Shown: positions 29,060 to 38,609, counted from the first letter of the stretch. The stretch: 64,000 nt of DNA from Microcoleus sp. FACHB-672 (GCF_014695725.1 NZ_JACJOU010000016.1:1-64000); one strand, 5' to 3'. Numbers and translations are program-made. The notes: generated from the letters alone by a model not told the origin.

Positions 29060-30220
29060 CTATCTAGCCGCAATTTGATTCCAGACTAGAATAATCTCTT
29101 GCAAATTTTTAGGTAGCTGGTCTTGAATGCTATCTGCATAACGCGTAGTGCCGGCAGATCCAGTCAACGTCACTGTGATAAAATCAGCAGAGCCTTGGGC
29201 GGCTGGATAATTCAAACCCTTAAATTGAGAAAAACGCTGCTGCTCTAAAAATTTCTGAAACTGTTTCACTTGTTGGGTAGAAAGTCGGCGAATCTCGGTT
29301 TCATTGGTTGCGCCACTGTTATTAATCTCAACCTGAACGACTCGCCCATTCCGCTTGAGAATTGTTTCATAGGTACGACCGGCAAAACCACCAGTTGAGA
29401 TCGCCCGAAAAATCTCATCTTTCCCCAAAGCCGGCGGCATTTCACCGCTAGGGATCTGGGTTGCTTTGATGGATTTGCTGCCGCCGGCATCACCAATGTT
29501 GCTAGCAGACTCATCCAACACAACGACAGAACCCGTGTCATTGGTGCGATAAACCCACTTTTCTTGTCCGCTTGTCGCTTCTCCATCGTCCCTGACAACC
29601 GTCACTTCCCAACCGGGGACAATCGCTTCGGTGCACATCATATCAGGCTTATCGATACCGAGACAGCCATTGGGCCAATCCCGGCGTTCCGCCTTCACAA
29701 TTAGCAACACATCAGCGGGCACCCCCAACCGCTTGGATAAATCGCGCTTCACCGCATCGCCAACCGCTCCGGGCACATTCACCCCAGTCCCAGGCGGGGT
29801 ATTGGGCATCCGTACAGTCTTGCCGGTGCTATCGGTGCGGTAAATCCACTCTCTGGCACCGTCAGAGACAACAACTTGCCAACCTTCTGTCTGCACTTGA
29901 GCGCATAATTCGTCAGGACGAGACACTCCCAAGCACGGATCTGGCCACGTTTTGCGTTCTGCCTTGACAATGCGAAGCCTGCCCACAGGAATGTTCTGTT
30001 GGCGAGACAAGTCTTGGCGCACAGCGTTAGCAATCTTAGCCGGCAACCTGTTGTTGCGATCTGGGCGACCATTCAGGTTTCCCGGTGTGGGTTGGGCTTG
30101 TTTAGGGGCAGAGGTCGCCGCATCCATTAATATGATGCCGGCACCAAGAGACAAGATGCCGGTTAGCACCAGAGAAGAGACAAATTGAGAGTGCCGGTGA
30201 GAATTCTTAATTAATTTCAT
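29060..30220 (-). CDS. Exported protein with duplicated WP-x-x-CLG modules
   Basis: From the ATG at 30220 the protein has 386 residues: a basic N-terminus and hydrophobic signal (SSLVLTGILSLGAGIIL), then two copies of a roughly 75-residue module, LRIVKAERKTWPDPCLGVSRPDELCAQ...GWQVVVSDGAREWIYRTDSTG and LLIVKAERRDWPNGCLGIDKPDMMCTE...GWEVTVVRDD...WVYRTNDTG. Each module has one pair of cysteines that could form a disulfide outside the cytoplasm. The last 130 residues are a third domain (IFRAISTGGFAGRTYETILKRNGRVVQVEI). The longer frame starts with GTG at 30319 and would place a long, atypical extension before the signal. I do not know the family function. A shorter paralogue follows upstream. Confidence 0.75.
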   Translation of the reverse strand: MKLIKNSHRHSQFVSSLVLTGILSLGAGIILMDAATSAPKQAQPTPGNLNGRPDRNNRLPAKIANAVRQDLSRQQNIPVGRLRIVKAERKTWPDPCLGVSRPDELCAQVQTEGWQVVVSDGAREWIYRTDSTGKTVRMPNTPPGTGVNVPGAVGDAVKRDLSKRLGVPADVLLIVKAERRDWPNGCLGIDKPDMMCTEAIVPGWEVTVVRDDGEATSGQEKWVYRTNDTGSVVVLDESASNIGDAGGSKSIKATQIPSGEMPPALGKDEIFRAISTGGFAGRTYETILKRNGRVVQVEINNSGATNETEIRRLSTQQVKQFQKFLEQQRFSQFKGLNYPAAQGSADFITVTLTGSAGTTRYADSIQDQLPKNLQEIILVWNQIAAR

Positions 30221-30559
30221 AACTGAAAAAGGATATTGAGAATTGCGTTGCCTAGCAAATTTGAAGCAGTGGTTAAACGTAAATGATTTTCCGAACATTT
30301 CACCAGACGTTACAGACACATTGACGGCTTTTTTGTTCCATCTAAGCTACTGGATTCAGGTTGACGAATTCCCGACCGGGACAAAACATAAAAAAATTCT
30401 GTCAGCTAAAGATCCCAAGTAGAATTATTTTCAGTATAAAATCGGCTAATTGAATTCTACATCACCTTTTAGATTCACCCATTCAGGTGAGTTTGAAAAC
30501 TTGGAGGAACAAACCCCTGCTTTTAAAAGTCGTGCGAATGCTGTTGGCAACCGACCACA

Positions 30560-30665
30560 CCTCTAAGTAGGTTGGGTTAATCACCCTCCGTTTCACTTCA
30601 CTCAACGTCCCAAATTCCTGTATCTGTTGAATTTCAGGCTGCTTTACCCAACCAACCCATCTGTT
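30560..30665. repeat. Dispersed repeat, copy A
   Basis: It begins GTAGGTTGGGTTAATCACC, continues with TCCGTTTCACTTCACTCAA, and ends TTTACCCAACCAACCCATCTG. The left GGTTGGGT and right ACCCAACC are inverted. Near-identical left parts occur at 42861 and a diverged copy near 37080. Confidence 0.65.
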
Positions 30666-30940
30666 GAATTCTATTCTAAAATTAGTATTATCAACACCAA
30701 CAAAAACTGCTATAGCAATTTTCAATCCGTTTTTCTAACACAAACGATTAAAATGCCGATACAACATTCTTTGCTTACAAGTATTAACAGATTAGAGAAA
30801 ATCAGTAGAATTAAAACACTGTAATCGTAAAATTTAAGTGAAATAGAAAATTTTCAGAACAATATAAATTATTTGATTGCCTAAATAGATAAAGTTAGCA
30901 GCTAGAAAAATTTACTTACATAAGTTAAACAAAAAACTCA

Positions 30941-30963
30941 AAAAAAAGCCCCCTAAAGGGGAC
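30941..30963 (-). terminator. Rho-independent terminator
   Basis: On the minus strand GTCCCC-TTTA-GGGGGC forms a six-pair stem followed by a run of T. It lies 57 bases after the stop of the short exported paralogue and is built like the terminator at 29002-29025. Confidence 0.85.
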
Positions 30964-31019
30964 TTAGTTGGTCTAGCCCAAAACTATGTAAGTGCCTTCA
31001 TTTAGCCGATCACGCTCTC

Positions 31020-31502
31020 TTACTGGTGAGGCAATGAAGGCAATCCACTCACAATTTCTGTGAAAACCGGCATAACTGTTCCTTGATGTAGCTTGACTAG
31101 AGAGCCGGTTGCATTCGTGCGATACACCCACCGGCGAGGCCCACCGGCAACAATGACTTGCCATCCAGATACCCGCAATTGCGTGCAATCAGCACGATGA
31201 CCTTGCCGTTCCAGACACTCATTTCCCCAAGTATGGGGTTCTGCATGGACGATCCGCAGTGCCGAGGCCGGCATCTGTGCTCGTTCCGAGACATCTTCTA
31301 ATACAGCGTTGGCAACGGAAGCAGAAACGCTAGCGCTCACCTGAGAAGCCCTCGAAAAAGGGCCGGCGGTACGCGGCAAGGTGGAACCAACGCTGAAGTA
31401 TAAAATTGCAGTTAGCGCAACCGCCAAAACAAATGGACGAGGCTGGGTAGCAATTGGCTCGGAGGTGGCTTCGGCAGAACCATTGGTAATAATAGATTTC
31501 AT
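31020..31502 (-). CDS. Exported protein with a single WP/CLG-type module
   Basis: About 160 residues from the ATG at 31502 (MKSIITNGSAEA). A membrane segment or signal (PFVLAVALTAILYFSVG) is followed by one copy of the module present twice in the downstream paralogue: LRIVHAEPHTWGNECLERQGHRADCTQ...GWQVIVAGGPRRWVYRTNATGSLVKL. The WP is WG here and the two cysteines are kept. Gene, module and terminator shape all match the paralogue, so this is a duplication with loss or gain of a module. Function unknown; location probably periplasmic. Confidence 0.72.
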   Translation of the reverse strand: MKSIITNGSAEATSEPIATQPRPFVLAVALTAILYFSVGSTLPRTAGPFSRASQVSASVSASVANAVLEDVSERAQMPASALRIVHAEPHTWGNECLERQGHRADCTQLRVSGWQVIVAGGPRRWVYRTNATGSLVKLHQGTVMPVFTEIVSGLPSLPHQ

Positions 31503-31962
31503 AGTCAGCATCTTGAATCAGAGATATCAACTAAAAGTTCAATAATTAAAATTCAGTTGCACCCTGACTCACACCGTCTCCGGAACACCCTAAAACTTTT
31601 TTCCAGGGGGTTGCGCTGTTATAAGTTTTGGTAGAATATATACTTATTACTTATTGCGCTTAAGCAAGCGCACGGAGTTCTCTATCAGAAATTTGACGCT
31701 TGCCTACAGGGCATGGGTTCCACAAACCGTCTTATGCTTATAAGACTTGAGTAACCCCCTATTTCTTATTCTGCCGCTCTCGCTTCAATTTTTACACCCA
31801 GAAAATACTGAATCATCGTCAGTTACAAACCCAGGCGTATTACAACTTGTTAAGCGCTTGCTCATTAAGCAAACGCTTTCATTGATCATCTGGCGCTAAA
31901 CATCCCCTCTAACTGAGGGTAAAAACAATCACACCACGCCCCAATGCTTCACCGGCATCGTC
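31503..31962. other. Spacer with several hairpins
   Basis: No gene seen. GTCTTAT/ATAAGAC pairs at 31729-31746, and GCGCTT/AAGCGC near 31657-31672. Words of the type AAGCGCTTGC recur at 31852 and 31870. None has a U-run that would make a convincing terminator. Confidence 0.4.
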
Positions 31963-32202
31963 TTAGCCCAGCCGGCGCTCATTGCGTAGGTAAATCCGCT
32001 CAATCCCCAGCAAAATCAGCAACAACAACAGTTGCAACTGCCAGGGTGCCAGAGCGAATCCCCAGATCAGGCAAATAATTGCCGTGCCGGCTGAAAGAAT
32101 TGTATAAACATCTTCAGAAGTTTTAGAAAATACCCAGCTTGCTCCCAGAGCCACTGCCAGTGGTATCAAATAAATCGGGAACATAATTATCACTGCTCTC
32201 AT
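31963..32202 (-). CDS. Small two-to-three-helix membrane protein
   Basis: A 79-residue (or 73 from the internal ATG, MFPIYLIPLAV) hydrophobic protein. Helices run about 8-26, 34-52 and 54-70, ending in a charged RNERRLG tail. The core ALAPWQLQLLLLLILLGIE is similar to LAPWPIQMLILMLVLF of the 74-residue protein at 32759-32983, so the two are paralogues. No known family recognised. Confidence 0.6.
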   Translation of the reverse strand: MRAVIIMFPIYLIPLAVALGASWVFSKTSEDVYTILSAGTAIICLIWGFALAPWQLQLLLLLILLGIERIYLRNERRLG

Positions 32203-32448
32203 TTGGAGCGCAAATTATGGGAGTAAATCGACGCTTTTAGCCTAACATCGAACTCGGTAGTAACTCGGTAGCATAGAAGACATTGGATGCAGCAATTTAC
32301 TTTTTCTCTAGCAAACGCACGCTCATCGTTTGCAAATAACACGACGTTCTCAATTTTGCTATGAGGGGTCACACACTTCTTAATGCTTCAATTTCGACCA
32401 TACAGCTATGGCATTGATAGGTGAGGGCGCAACACCACCGTCAAGCGC

Positions 32449-32640
32449 TTATTCGGGAGAGTAACGCAAACCTCTCACCGTTGCTACCGTCAAAGCCAGT
32501 AAAACTACCGTCCAAGTCCACTCAGGAATATACTTCAAGAACATCAAGCAGCCACTCACTGCCAGAGCCAGAAGAGTCGTTATATATGTGATCGCTACGA
32601 TGGCAATCACCAAAATAAAAATAAAAAGAACTTCCCGCAT
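32449..32640 (-). CDS. Small membrane protein
   Basis: A 63-residue protein made almost wholly of two hydrophobic helices (FIFILVIAIVAITYITTLLALAVSGCLMFL and WTVVLLALTVATV). It lies between two paralogous small membrane proteins on the same strand. Not recognised; coding is supported by the clean helical pattern and conserved setting only. Confidence 0.5.
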   Translation of the reverse strand: MREVLFIFILVIAIVAITYITTLLALAVSGCLMFLKYIPEWTWTVVLLALTVATVRGLRYSPE

Positions 32641-32758
32641 AACGCCGCTATCGTTTACCTTAGCTTGCTTCGCAACTTCAGCTTGTCATACCCAAACCCA
32701 AAACGTCACTTAATTGAGAGCAAAGTTAATGAATATATAACTACGGCAAGCGGCGCAC

Positions 32759-32983
32759 TTATCCCCACCAGCGCTGATTCGGCAAAGCAACGTTGCGAGT
32801 GCTAAACAAAACCAGCATCAAGATCAACATCTGGATAGGCCAAGGTGCCAAGACCAAATCTAAAACAAAGCAGATCGCAACAATGGTTAAAGCCATGATG
32901 CGGGGAATTTCTCCTGATGTGTTCAGGTAGACGAAAGCAGCCCCTAGAGCAGTAAACAGCGAAATGAAAAACAAAGACGACAT
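32759..32983 (-). CDS. Small membrane protein, paralogue of 31963-32202
   Basis: A 74-residue protein with helices near 3-20, 28-46 and 48-63 and the tail NQRWWG. It shares layout and the LAPW(P/Q)(I/L)Q core with the protein at 31963-32202. Function unknown. Confidence 0.6.
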   Translation of the reverse strand: MSSLFFISLFTALGAAFVYLNTSGEIPRIMALTIVAICFVLDLVLAPWPIQMLILMLVLFSTRNVALPNQRWWG

Positions 32984-33406
32984 ATGGCATCCTCTCCTAG
33001 ATAGGGAGCATAAGCACGCTGATTTAATCGTTAAAAAGTATTCTTAGTACAACCTAATAATATAACTCATTTTTGCTGATGAGCGCCATTCCTAAATTCA
33101 GTGATCGTGATCACCTTCCTAAAGAAGCCGGTGATTTTGCGCTTTAAATCTTGACGGTTCTGGGAAAAACTTAAGTTGCGTTACGAATCGGCTAAAGTGC
33201 TTTGAGCAATCCTTTTACAGAAATCTTAAAAGTCCATTGTGAAGGGTACTGAACTGTCGATTTTATCTGCGTTTATCGGTGCTATGAAAACCCAAAACTC
33301 AATTGATGTTATAGACACTTATGAACGATGGCTCACAACCGGCAATGAAAGGAGACTTTTAAGAAAGGTAGGGTAAGCGGGTGAAATCGTCTATTTATCA
33401 AGCGTC
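32984..33406. other. Spacer
   Basis: No gene, repeat or convincing hairpin seen. Confidence 0.4.
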
Positions 33407-33607
33407 CTAATCTACAATCTTAAGCCATCCTCTTCTGACCGCGTAAAGCAGCCGGTCAATAGCAGCGCGATCTTCTTCAGTCAGCCAATCCTCTAATAAA
33501 GCTGACATCAGTGTAGAGCGCTGTTTACGAGTGATGAGGCCAGAAGAGGAGCTGTGACTTAAAATTTCTGAGATCGTGATGGGTTGAAACAGTAGTTTTA
33601 GTTGCAT
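33407..33607 (-). CDS. Small conserved cyanobacterial protein
   Basis: From the ATG at 33607 a 66-residue soluble protein: MQLKLLFQPITISEIL, SGLITRKQRSTLMSALLEDWLTEEDRAAIDRLLYAVRRGWLKIVD. I recall similar short proteins (ISEIL...GLITRADR..LM.ALL...LTEEE...I.RLL.AVRRG) in several copies in filamentous cyanobacteria; function unknown. The longer frame to 33688 adds an atypical stretch and is less likely. Confidence 0.7.
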   Translation of the reverse strand: MQLKLLFQPITISEILSHSSSSGLITRKQRSTLMSALLEDWLTEEDRAAIDRLLYAVRRGWLKIVD

Positions 33608-34012
33608 GATGACGCCTGAATAGTCTGTCAAATAAGTTGGCAAGACAGTCACATTCTTGCCGGCACCCAACTTGGATGTCACTGGCAATCAGAGGAATTC
33701 ATGAAATCTTTAAGAAAGACCAAAATAAATATAAAGTTTTTGTAAGCTTCTTGGGTCTTGGCAGGGAAAAATGTTGGCTCAATCCTTAAAAACGCCCGAA
33801 TAATATGAACTTTCTGCCAACACTCACGTTTGAGCCGGCTGTTTCAACGGATATGATTCTTCCTTCCTTACCAATCTAAAGTTACTGCAGTTTCAGTATT
33901 TTTTTTCGCAAAAGCTATAAGACAACAATTAAATTGCCTAACTATTGCCTTTGCCAATAGATAAAATCGCGCTAAATCGCCTCGTAATTATGTAACTTAT
34001 ATGCCGGGGGAG
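33608..34012. other. Spacer
   Basis: No gene recognised; AT-rich with no clear hairpins. Confidence 0.4.
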
Positions 34013-35140
34013 TTACTTAATTCCCAATTGTTGCCGCATCTGGCTGGGGATAGCCGGCACAACTTTTTGCTGCCACACCGGCATCACCTGTTTTTGCCAA
34101 AACACGTTGAAACTTGCCGGTTGGGCCAATTGCCAGATGATTCCCGCCGCCACCACCAGTGCAACCAGCGCGATCACCCCAGAAATTAACGAAACGAATA
34201 AATTCGGTTTAAAAGAGCGAACGTGAGCCACACTACGCGGACGTTGGCGGATAAAAACCGACTCAGACTTGTCCTTCTTTACCGCCGTTGCATCGGCTGT
34301 TCGTGATTTAGTTGTTGAGGCCGGTTTTGGGGCACGCAGCCGGCTAGAACTGCCTGAAGATCCTGAAGAGACGGGTCCAGACGAGCGAGTTGATGAGGTT
34401 TGGGAACTGCTGCGTTGGTTTTTCCCGAATGTGGAATGGGTATTACCGTTGGAACTGGTGCCTGGGTTCTTCCCGAATGAGGAATGAGTATTACCACTGG
34501 AACTACTGCGTTGGTTTTTCCCGAATGAGGAATGCGTATTTCCACTGGAACTGCTGCGTTGGTTTTTCCCGAATGAGGAATGCGTATTTCCACTAGATGA
34601 GAATCCGGATGCTGAGGAAGTTGCTAACGCCTGATTTAAAACTTGCATCTGCTGCGTAACTGCTGGCGGGCGCTGGCCGGTTCGCGCCCACTGCAACAGC
34701 GCAGTCGAGGTAATGCAACAAAGATTTGGAGCATTTAAAGATTGCATCCGTTTCAAGAGCGATAGACTCGTAGAAACAAAAACCACCAGCTTGCCTGGTT
34801 GCTCTTGCGACACACCGTAGGCGGATTGAGCCACTGCAACCACCAGTCGCGCTTGCCCGCTCAACTCTGCACTGGCTGCGGGTTGTAGGGATGGATGGCT
34901 AGTATGAGCATTCGTCAGATGCCACCCACTCTTTGGCCAAAACCGCATAAATTCCCGCGCCACTTGCTCTTGGGCCGGTTCTGGGGCACTATCGCACAGC
35001 AATTCAATTTGCTCGTAAACCACTTGGGGCACATAGCAGGTGCCCGCCCGGGAATAGGTTTCCCAATCCCGCGCTCTGCCGGCCATCAAGGCGAAGATAT
35101 CTAAAACCACCACAACCGGAGGAAGTGCACCTGATTTCAT
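34013..35140 (-). CDS. PIN-like domain protein with minisatellite-coded linker and membrane helix
   Basis: A 375-residue protein. Residues 1-160 resemble a PIN nuclease domain (VVVVLDIFALMAGR at the first acidic site, YVPQVVYEQIELL, then GQARLVVAVAQSAY and KLVVFVSTSLSLLKRM), but the third and fourth acidic residues are not evident, so catalysis is doubtful. Residues 180-250 are Ser-rich with four 16-residue repeats of the type SSSGNTHSSFGKNQR. A basic linker (RAPKPASTTKSR...RQRPRSVAHVR) leads to one membrane helix (LFVSLISGVIALVALVVAAGIIWQL) and a 40-residue C-terminal tail. The PIN-like domain should be cytoplasmic. Confidence 0.75.
   Translation of the reverse strand: MKSGALPPVVVVLDIFALMAGRARDWETYSRAGTCYVPQVVYEQIELLCDSAPEPAQEQVAREFMRFWPKSGWHLTNAHTSHPSLQPAASAELSGQARLVVAVAQSAYGVSQEQPGKLVVFVSTSLSLLKRMQSLNAPNLCCITSTALLQWARTGQRPPAVTQQMQVLNQALATSSASGFSSSGNTHSSFGKNQRSSSSGNTHSSFGKNQRSSSSGNTHSSFGKNPGTSSNGNTHSTFGKNQRSSSQTSSTRSSGPVSSGSSGSSSRLRAPKPASTTKSRTADATAVKKDKSESVFIRQRPRSVAHVRSFKPNLFVSLISGVIALVALVVAAGIIWQLAQPASFNVFWQKQVMPVWQQKVVPAIPSQMRQQLGIK
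34403..34594. repeat. 48-bp minisatellite, four units
   Basis: Units at 34403-34450, 34451-34498, 34499-34546 and 34547-34594. The last two differ at one base while the first two are more diverged. All keep the reading frame of the PIN-like gene. Confidence 0.92.
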
Positions 35141-35355
35141 ATCATTAACGTTTAAATTAATCCACTTTTATAATAATCCCGAACTCAGTCTCGCTTCTGT
35201 AACAGGTTTTTCATCATTTTCACAATAAATTTTTCTCCTCAGGCTGTTTATTTATAAAATTGTCCAGGTTTATTGACGGTCGTCGTAGGGCACGGCAGTG
35301 CAGTGCCCTGGAGATCGTCCCCAACATTAAAACCGAAGTAGATGGATCTGAGCGA

Positions 35356-36882
35356 TCAGCCGCCGATGCCCAGACGACCGGCAAAGCTCGGAGCGAAGGG
35401 AATCAGAGTTGCTAGCATCAGAAATAAAGCCAGCAAACCCAAAGCCGCACGGGCATCATCAGGTTCTGTTAGCTCATTTAGACTAGGGCGTTCTAAATTC
35501 CGTTGCAGAAACACGATTGCAAGTGCCCAATATAGGGCTAAAGGATTTACGAAAGATGTGAGTGCTAGCACAATTAAAGTTGCGACAGTCGTGCGACCGG
35601 CAATTTTGCGACCGTAGATCGCTTGCACAACACGACCCCCATCCAACTGGCCGGCGGGCATTAAGTTAATTGCGGTCAGCAACAACCCCAACCACCCAAT
35701 GATTGTCAGTGGGTGAACATCAACGAGGGGCTGTTGCAAGGCGGAACCCAAAACAACTCTTGCCAAACTACCCACTAGAATAGAGCCTTTGAAAAACTCA
35801 GAAGGAACTTGAAATAAACTTCCTTGATGAGAAAGTACCAACCCGACGAGCAGCATCCCCAAAGAAATAACTCCACCAGCAGCCGGCCCTGCAAAGGCAA
35901 CGTCAAACAGCACCTGCCGGTTGGGTAACAGCGACTCAAATCGGTTCAAAGCCCCAAACGAGCCAAGTTGCCAAGCTGGAATGAAGAAAGGCCAACTAAA
36001 GCGAACGTTGTGACGTTTGGCTAGCACTTGGTGGCCAATTTCGTGCGCTAATAAAACTGCCCAGATGCCGAGGCTGAAGGGGAGAATTTCCCCAAAACGA
36101 CTCGTGTTATTAAAAAAATCAAAATTGAGAAACAATCCGCCCATCTCAAACGTGGTGGCTATTGTGGCCAGCAGTAGGACAAGCGCCAAAACTTTTTGAC
36201 TTAAAGTCAACGGTTGCGGATCATTGCTGCTGGGTAAAACAATCACAACCGGCTTATCTTCTTGATTGGGAACCATAAACAGCCGATAGCGCTCACCCAA
36301 TCGCTGCTGCAACTCAGCAGCTAAGCGGGCGTAAACTTTACCTGGTTCTCCGCGCAGATTGCCCTTGAAAATTGCTCCATTTTGATAGGAGATCGTTTCA
36401 GTTGCAAAAAACGTATCAATCCCAAAAATTCCTTGGATCATTTTGAGATCCTCGGATGGGATGGGAAGTACATCTGCTGGACGGTTTGCCGGCAGCGGTA
36501 CTGAGATAGAGGGTTCACTGTTGGTGAAATTCTCAGCCGGCTTCTCGCCGGTGGCATCCAAATCTTCACTCGACTTCAACATGGACTCAATCCGCTCTCG
36601 CAGCGCCTCATCCTGGCCGGCTGCTCGCAACTGATTGCCTAAGAAGATGTACAGTCCAGCTGAGGCGACCAACAAAAATAGGATGCTGACGAGGTTAAGG
36701 TACAGGCCGGCAGCGAACAAACCAAAAAATATCAACCAGGGAGCCATTAATGATACCGACTGCAACCAGGCTATAATTCCCAGTTTGCCGAATGGCTTGG
36801 CCCGATAATACCCCCAGCCCAATATGCCTACAGCAATTAGTAAAATTGCAATCGTTGCGGCATTCTCTGTTGCAATACCCAT
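35356..36882 (-). CDS. Site-2 protease family (M50) metalloprotease, EGY-like
   Basis: About 508 residues from the ATG at 36882 (MGIATENAATIAIL). An intramembrane zinc protease: the HExxH site is AHEIGHQVLAKRH and the second metal/catalytic site is NLMPAGQLDGGRVVQAIYG. Several helices flank each. The N-terminal 220 residues have two helices and then a soluble domain (PIPSEDLKMIQGIFGIDTFFATETISYQNGAIFKGNLRGEP) like that of plant EGY1-type proteases of chloroplasts. Such enzymes cleave membrane-bound substrates, for example anti-sigma factors; the target is unknown. The longer frame to 36948 adds an unlikely 22 residues. Confidence 0.92.
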   Translation of the reverse strand: MGIATENAATIAILLIAVGILGWGYYRAKPFGKLGIIAWLQSVSLMAPWLIFFGLFAAGLYLNLVSILFLLVASAGLYIFLGNQLRAAGQDEALRERIESMLKSSEDLDATGEKPAENFTNSEPSISVPLPANRPADVLPIPSEDLKMIQGIFGIDTFFATETISYQNGAIFKGNLRGEPGKVYARLAAELQQRLGERYRLFMVPNQEDKPVVIVLPSSNDPQPLTLSQKVLALVLLLATIATTFEMGGLFLNFDFFNNTSRFGEILPFSLGIWAVLLAHEIGHQVLAKRHNVRFSWPFFIPAWQLGSFGALNRFESLLPNRQVLFDVAFAGPAAGGVISLGMLLVGLVLSHQGSLFQVPSEFFKGSILVGSLARVVLGSALQQPLVDVHPLTIIGWLGLLLTAINLMPAGQLDGGRVVQAIYGRKIAGRTTVATLIVLALTSFVNPLALYWALAIVFLQRNLERPSLNELTEPDDARAALGLLALFLMLATLIPFAPSFAGRLGIGG

Positions 36883-37850
36883 TTCCAAACCTTTGCTCCT
36901 GAGACAAGGCCCGACGCAGTCAGGCATTAAAATCGCTGCTCCTACCACAGAGGGAGTTGCGACAATTACATCTAATCTTACCTAGTGGCAACCACTAAGA
37001 CGACATCGAATATGGCAAAGACAATGGAAAGGGGGAGAATGAGAGAGTGGGAGATGGGGAAATCAGTGCTATATGATGTTGGTTAGGTTGAGAAACCTAA
37101 CACCTCAAATGCTTATCTGTGTTGAGTTTCGCCTTGCTCTACCCAACCGCCCCATCTGTTCCATTCTTTGCTGAAATAGGTCTGAGGGGGCAACCCGCGT
37201 CTCACAACCTTTGATCTATCGAGGTTTAAGCGAATTTTGGTGAAAAAAGATAGGTCAGCCATTGTCAAGAAAACCTATCTATTAAAAATTATTCTTCAAT
37301 TTGTTCAAACTTAGTTAGAAAATCAACTGTGCCGATATTAATTATTGTTTTTGAACAAAATACTCTACGTCCAACATGATATTAAATAAATTAGCCTAGA
37401 AAAAATTGCAAGTGCCTTGCCTTACTCATTATGTTTGAAAACAGACGCAAAAAAGTCCACCAATTTTCATTATTACCAAGCCTAAATATCAAAAAATTTT
37501 AGGTTCTTGACCCAAAATATTGGCTATATCAGACTTTTCAAAATTAGCAAAATATAAAGAAATTAAACTTTAATCATTTTGATAGAACGACTAATCTTTG
37601 TAAAATTCAAAAGATAAAATATCACAAATATGTTTATCAAAATCTAACAATCATAAATTCTTTCATTTGAATTTCATTAACAATTTGGGAGCAAGATTAA
37701 AAGAATATTTGTTTTTAGTTGAGAGCAGTAGCCGCAAAACCTTATAAGTTGAAGACTGAGAATAGATTCCATTTTATCAATCTCAAAAACATTAGAGTCT
37801 GCTTTATTTTTTGCTATTATTGTACCTAATTCAGCCGGCAACGGATATCA
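36883..37850. other. Long AT-rich spacer
   Basis: No gene seen. It carries a diverged copy of the dispersed repeat near 37080-37160 and a possible AGATAGGT/ACCTATCT inverted pair near 37248-37272. Bases 37280-37780 are very AT-rich. Confidence 0.45.
37080..37160. repeat. Dispersed repeat, diverged copy B
   Basis: TTGGTTAGGTTGAGAAACC on the left and CTACCCAACCGCCCCATCTGTTCC on the right, split here as two parts of the same element ends seen at 30560 and 42861. The middle differs. Confidence 0.45.
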
Positions 37851-38609
37851 ATGAAATTAGAGATTCCTAAACCGCCCAAATTTGATCGCATCGAGGATGA
37901 ACGCCGGCACCGGCAGGAACGCTTGGCGGCAGCCTTCCGCTTATTTGCCTGATATGGATTCGATGAAGGAGTAGCCGGCCACATCACTGTGCGCGATCCC
38001 GAATTTGAAGATCACTTTTGGGTAAATCCATTCGGAATGTACTTCGGGCATATCCGAGTTTCTGACCTCCTGCTAGTTAACCATCACGGCGAAGTGGTTA
38101 AGGGTAGCCGGCCTGTAAACGCAGCAGCTTTTGCGATTCACTCGCAAGTTCATGCAGCGCGGCCTGATGTCGTGGCAGCCGCTCATGCCCATTCAATTTA
38201 TGGCAAAACCTGGTCAACTCTTGGTCGTCTCCTCGATCCTCTCACGCAGGATGCCTGCGGTTTTTACGAAGATCACGCTTTGTTCGATGACTACACCGAC
38301 GTTGTTCTTGAGTTAGAAGAAGGCAAACGCATCGCAGAAGTTTTGGGCGAAAACAAAGCTTTGATTCTGCGTAACCACGGGTTATTGACAGTCGGGCATA
38401 CAGTGGATGAAGCTGCCTGGTGGTTTATTAAGATGGAACGGTCATGTCAAGCGCAGTTAATGGCGGAAGCAGCAGGAAAGCCGGTGTTAATTCAACCCGA
38501 TAGCGCCCGTCTTGCCCAAACTCAAGTGGGTTCCCACCAGATAGGGTGGTTTAGTTTTCAACCATTGTATGAAATGATTGTGCGCCAGCAACCGGATCTG
38601 TTGAGCTAA
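37851..38609 (+). pseudogene. Class II aldolase/adducin family gene with in-frame TGA
   Basis: The full frame starts at ATG 37851 (MKLEIPKPPKFDRIEDERRHRQERLAAAFRLFA) and is interrupted by TGA at 37950-37952 (codon 34), then continues in the same frame with YGFDEGVAGHITVRDPEF to the stop at 38609. Relatives read straight through this point. The downstream part keeps the zinc histidines (AAHAHSIYGKTW and LRNHGLLTVG) and full length, 253 codons in all. The only start after the TGA is a GTG at 37989, inside the conserved core. Class II aldolases act on phosphorylated sugars; this one resembles the catalytic, not the adducin, group. Either a very recent pseudogene, a sequence error or readthrough. 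Confidence 0.85.

Larger units (their letters stand above)
30221..31019. other. Spacer between paralogous exported-protein genes
   Basis: No credible gene. It holds a copy of a dispersed repeat near 30560-30665 and, at its end, the terminator of the upstream paralogue. The rest is AT-rich. Confidence 0.5.

Noticed and set aside
34403-34594. Possible CRISPR-like regular repeats
   Set aside because: Units are contiguous with no spacers and stay in frame with a coding sequence.
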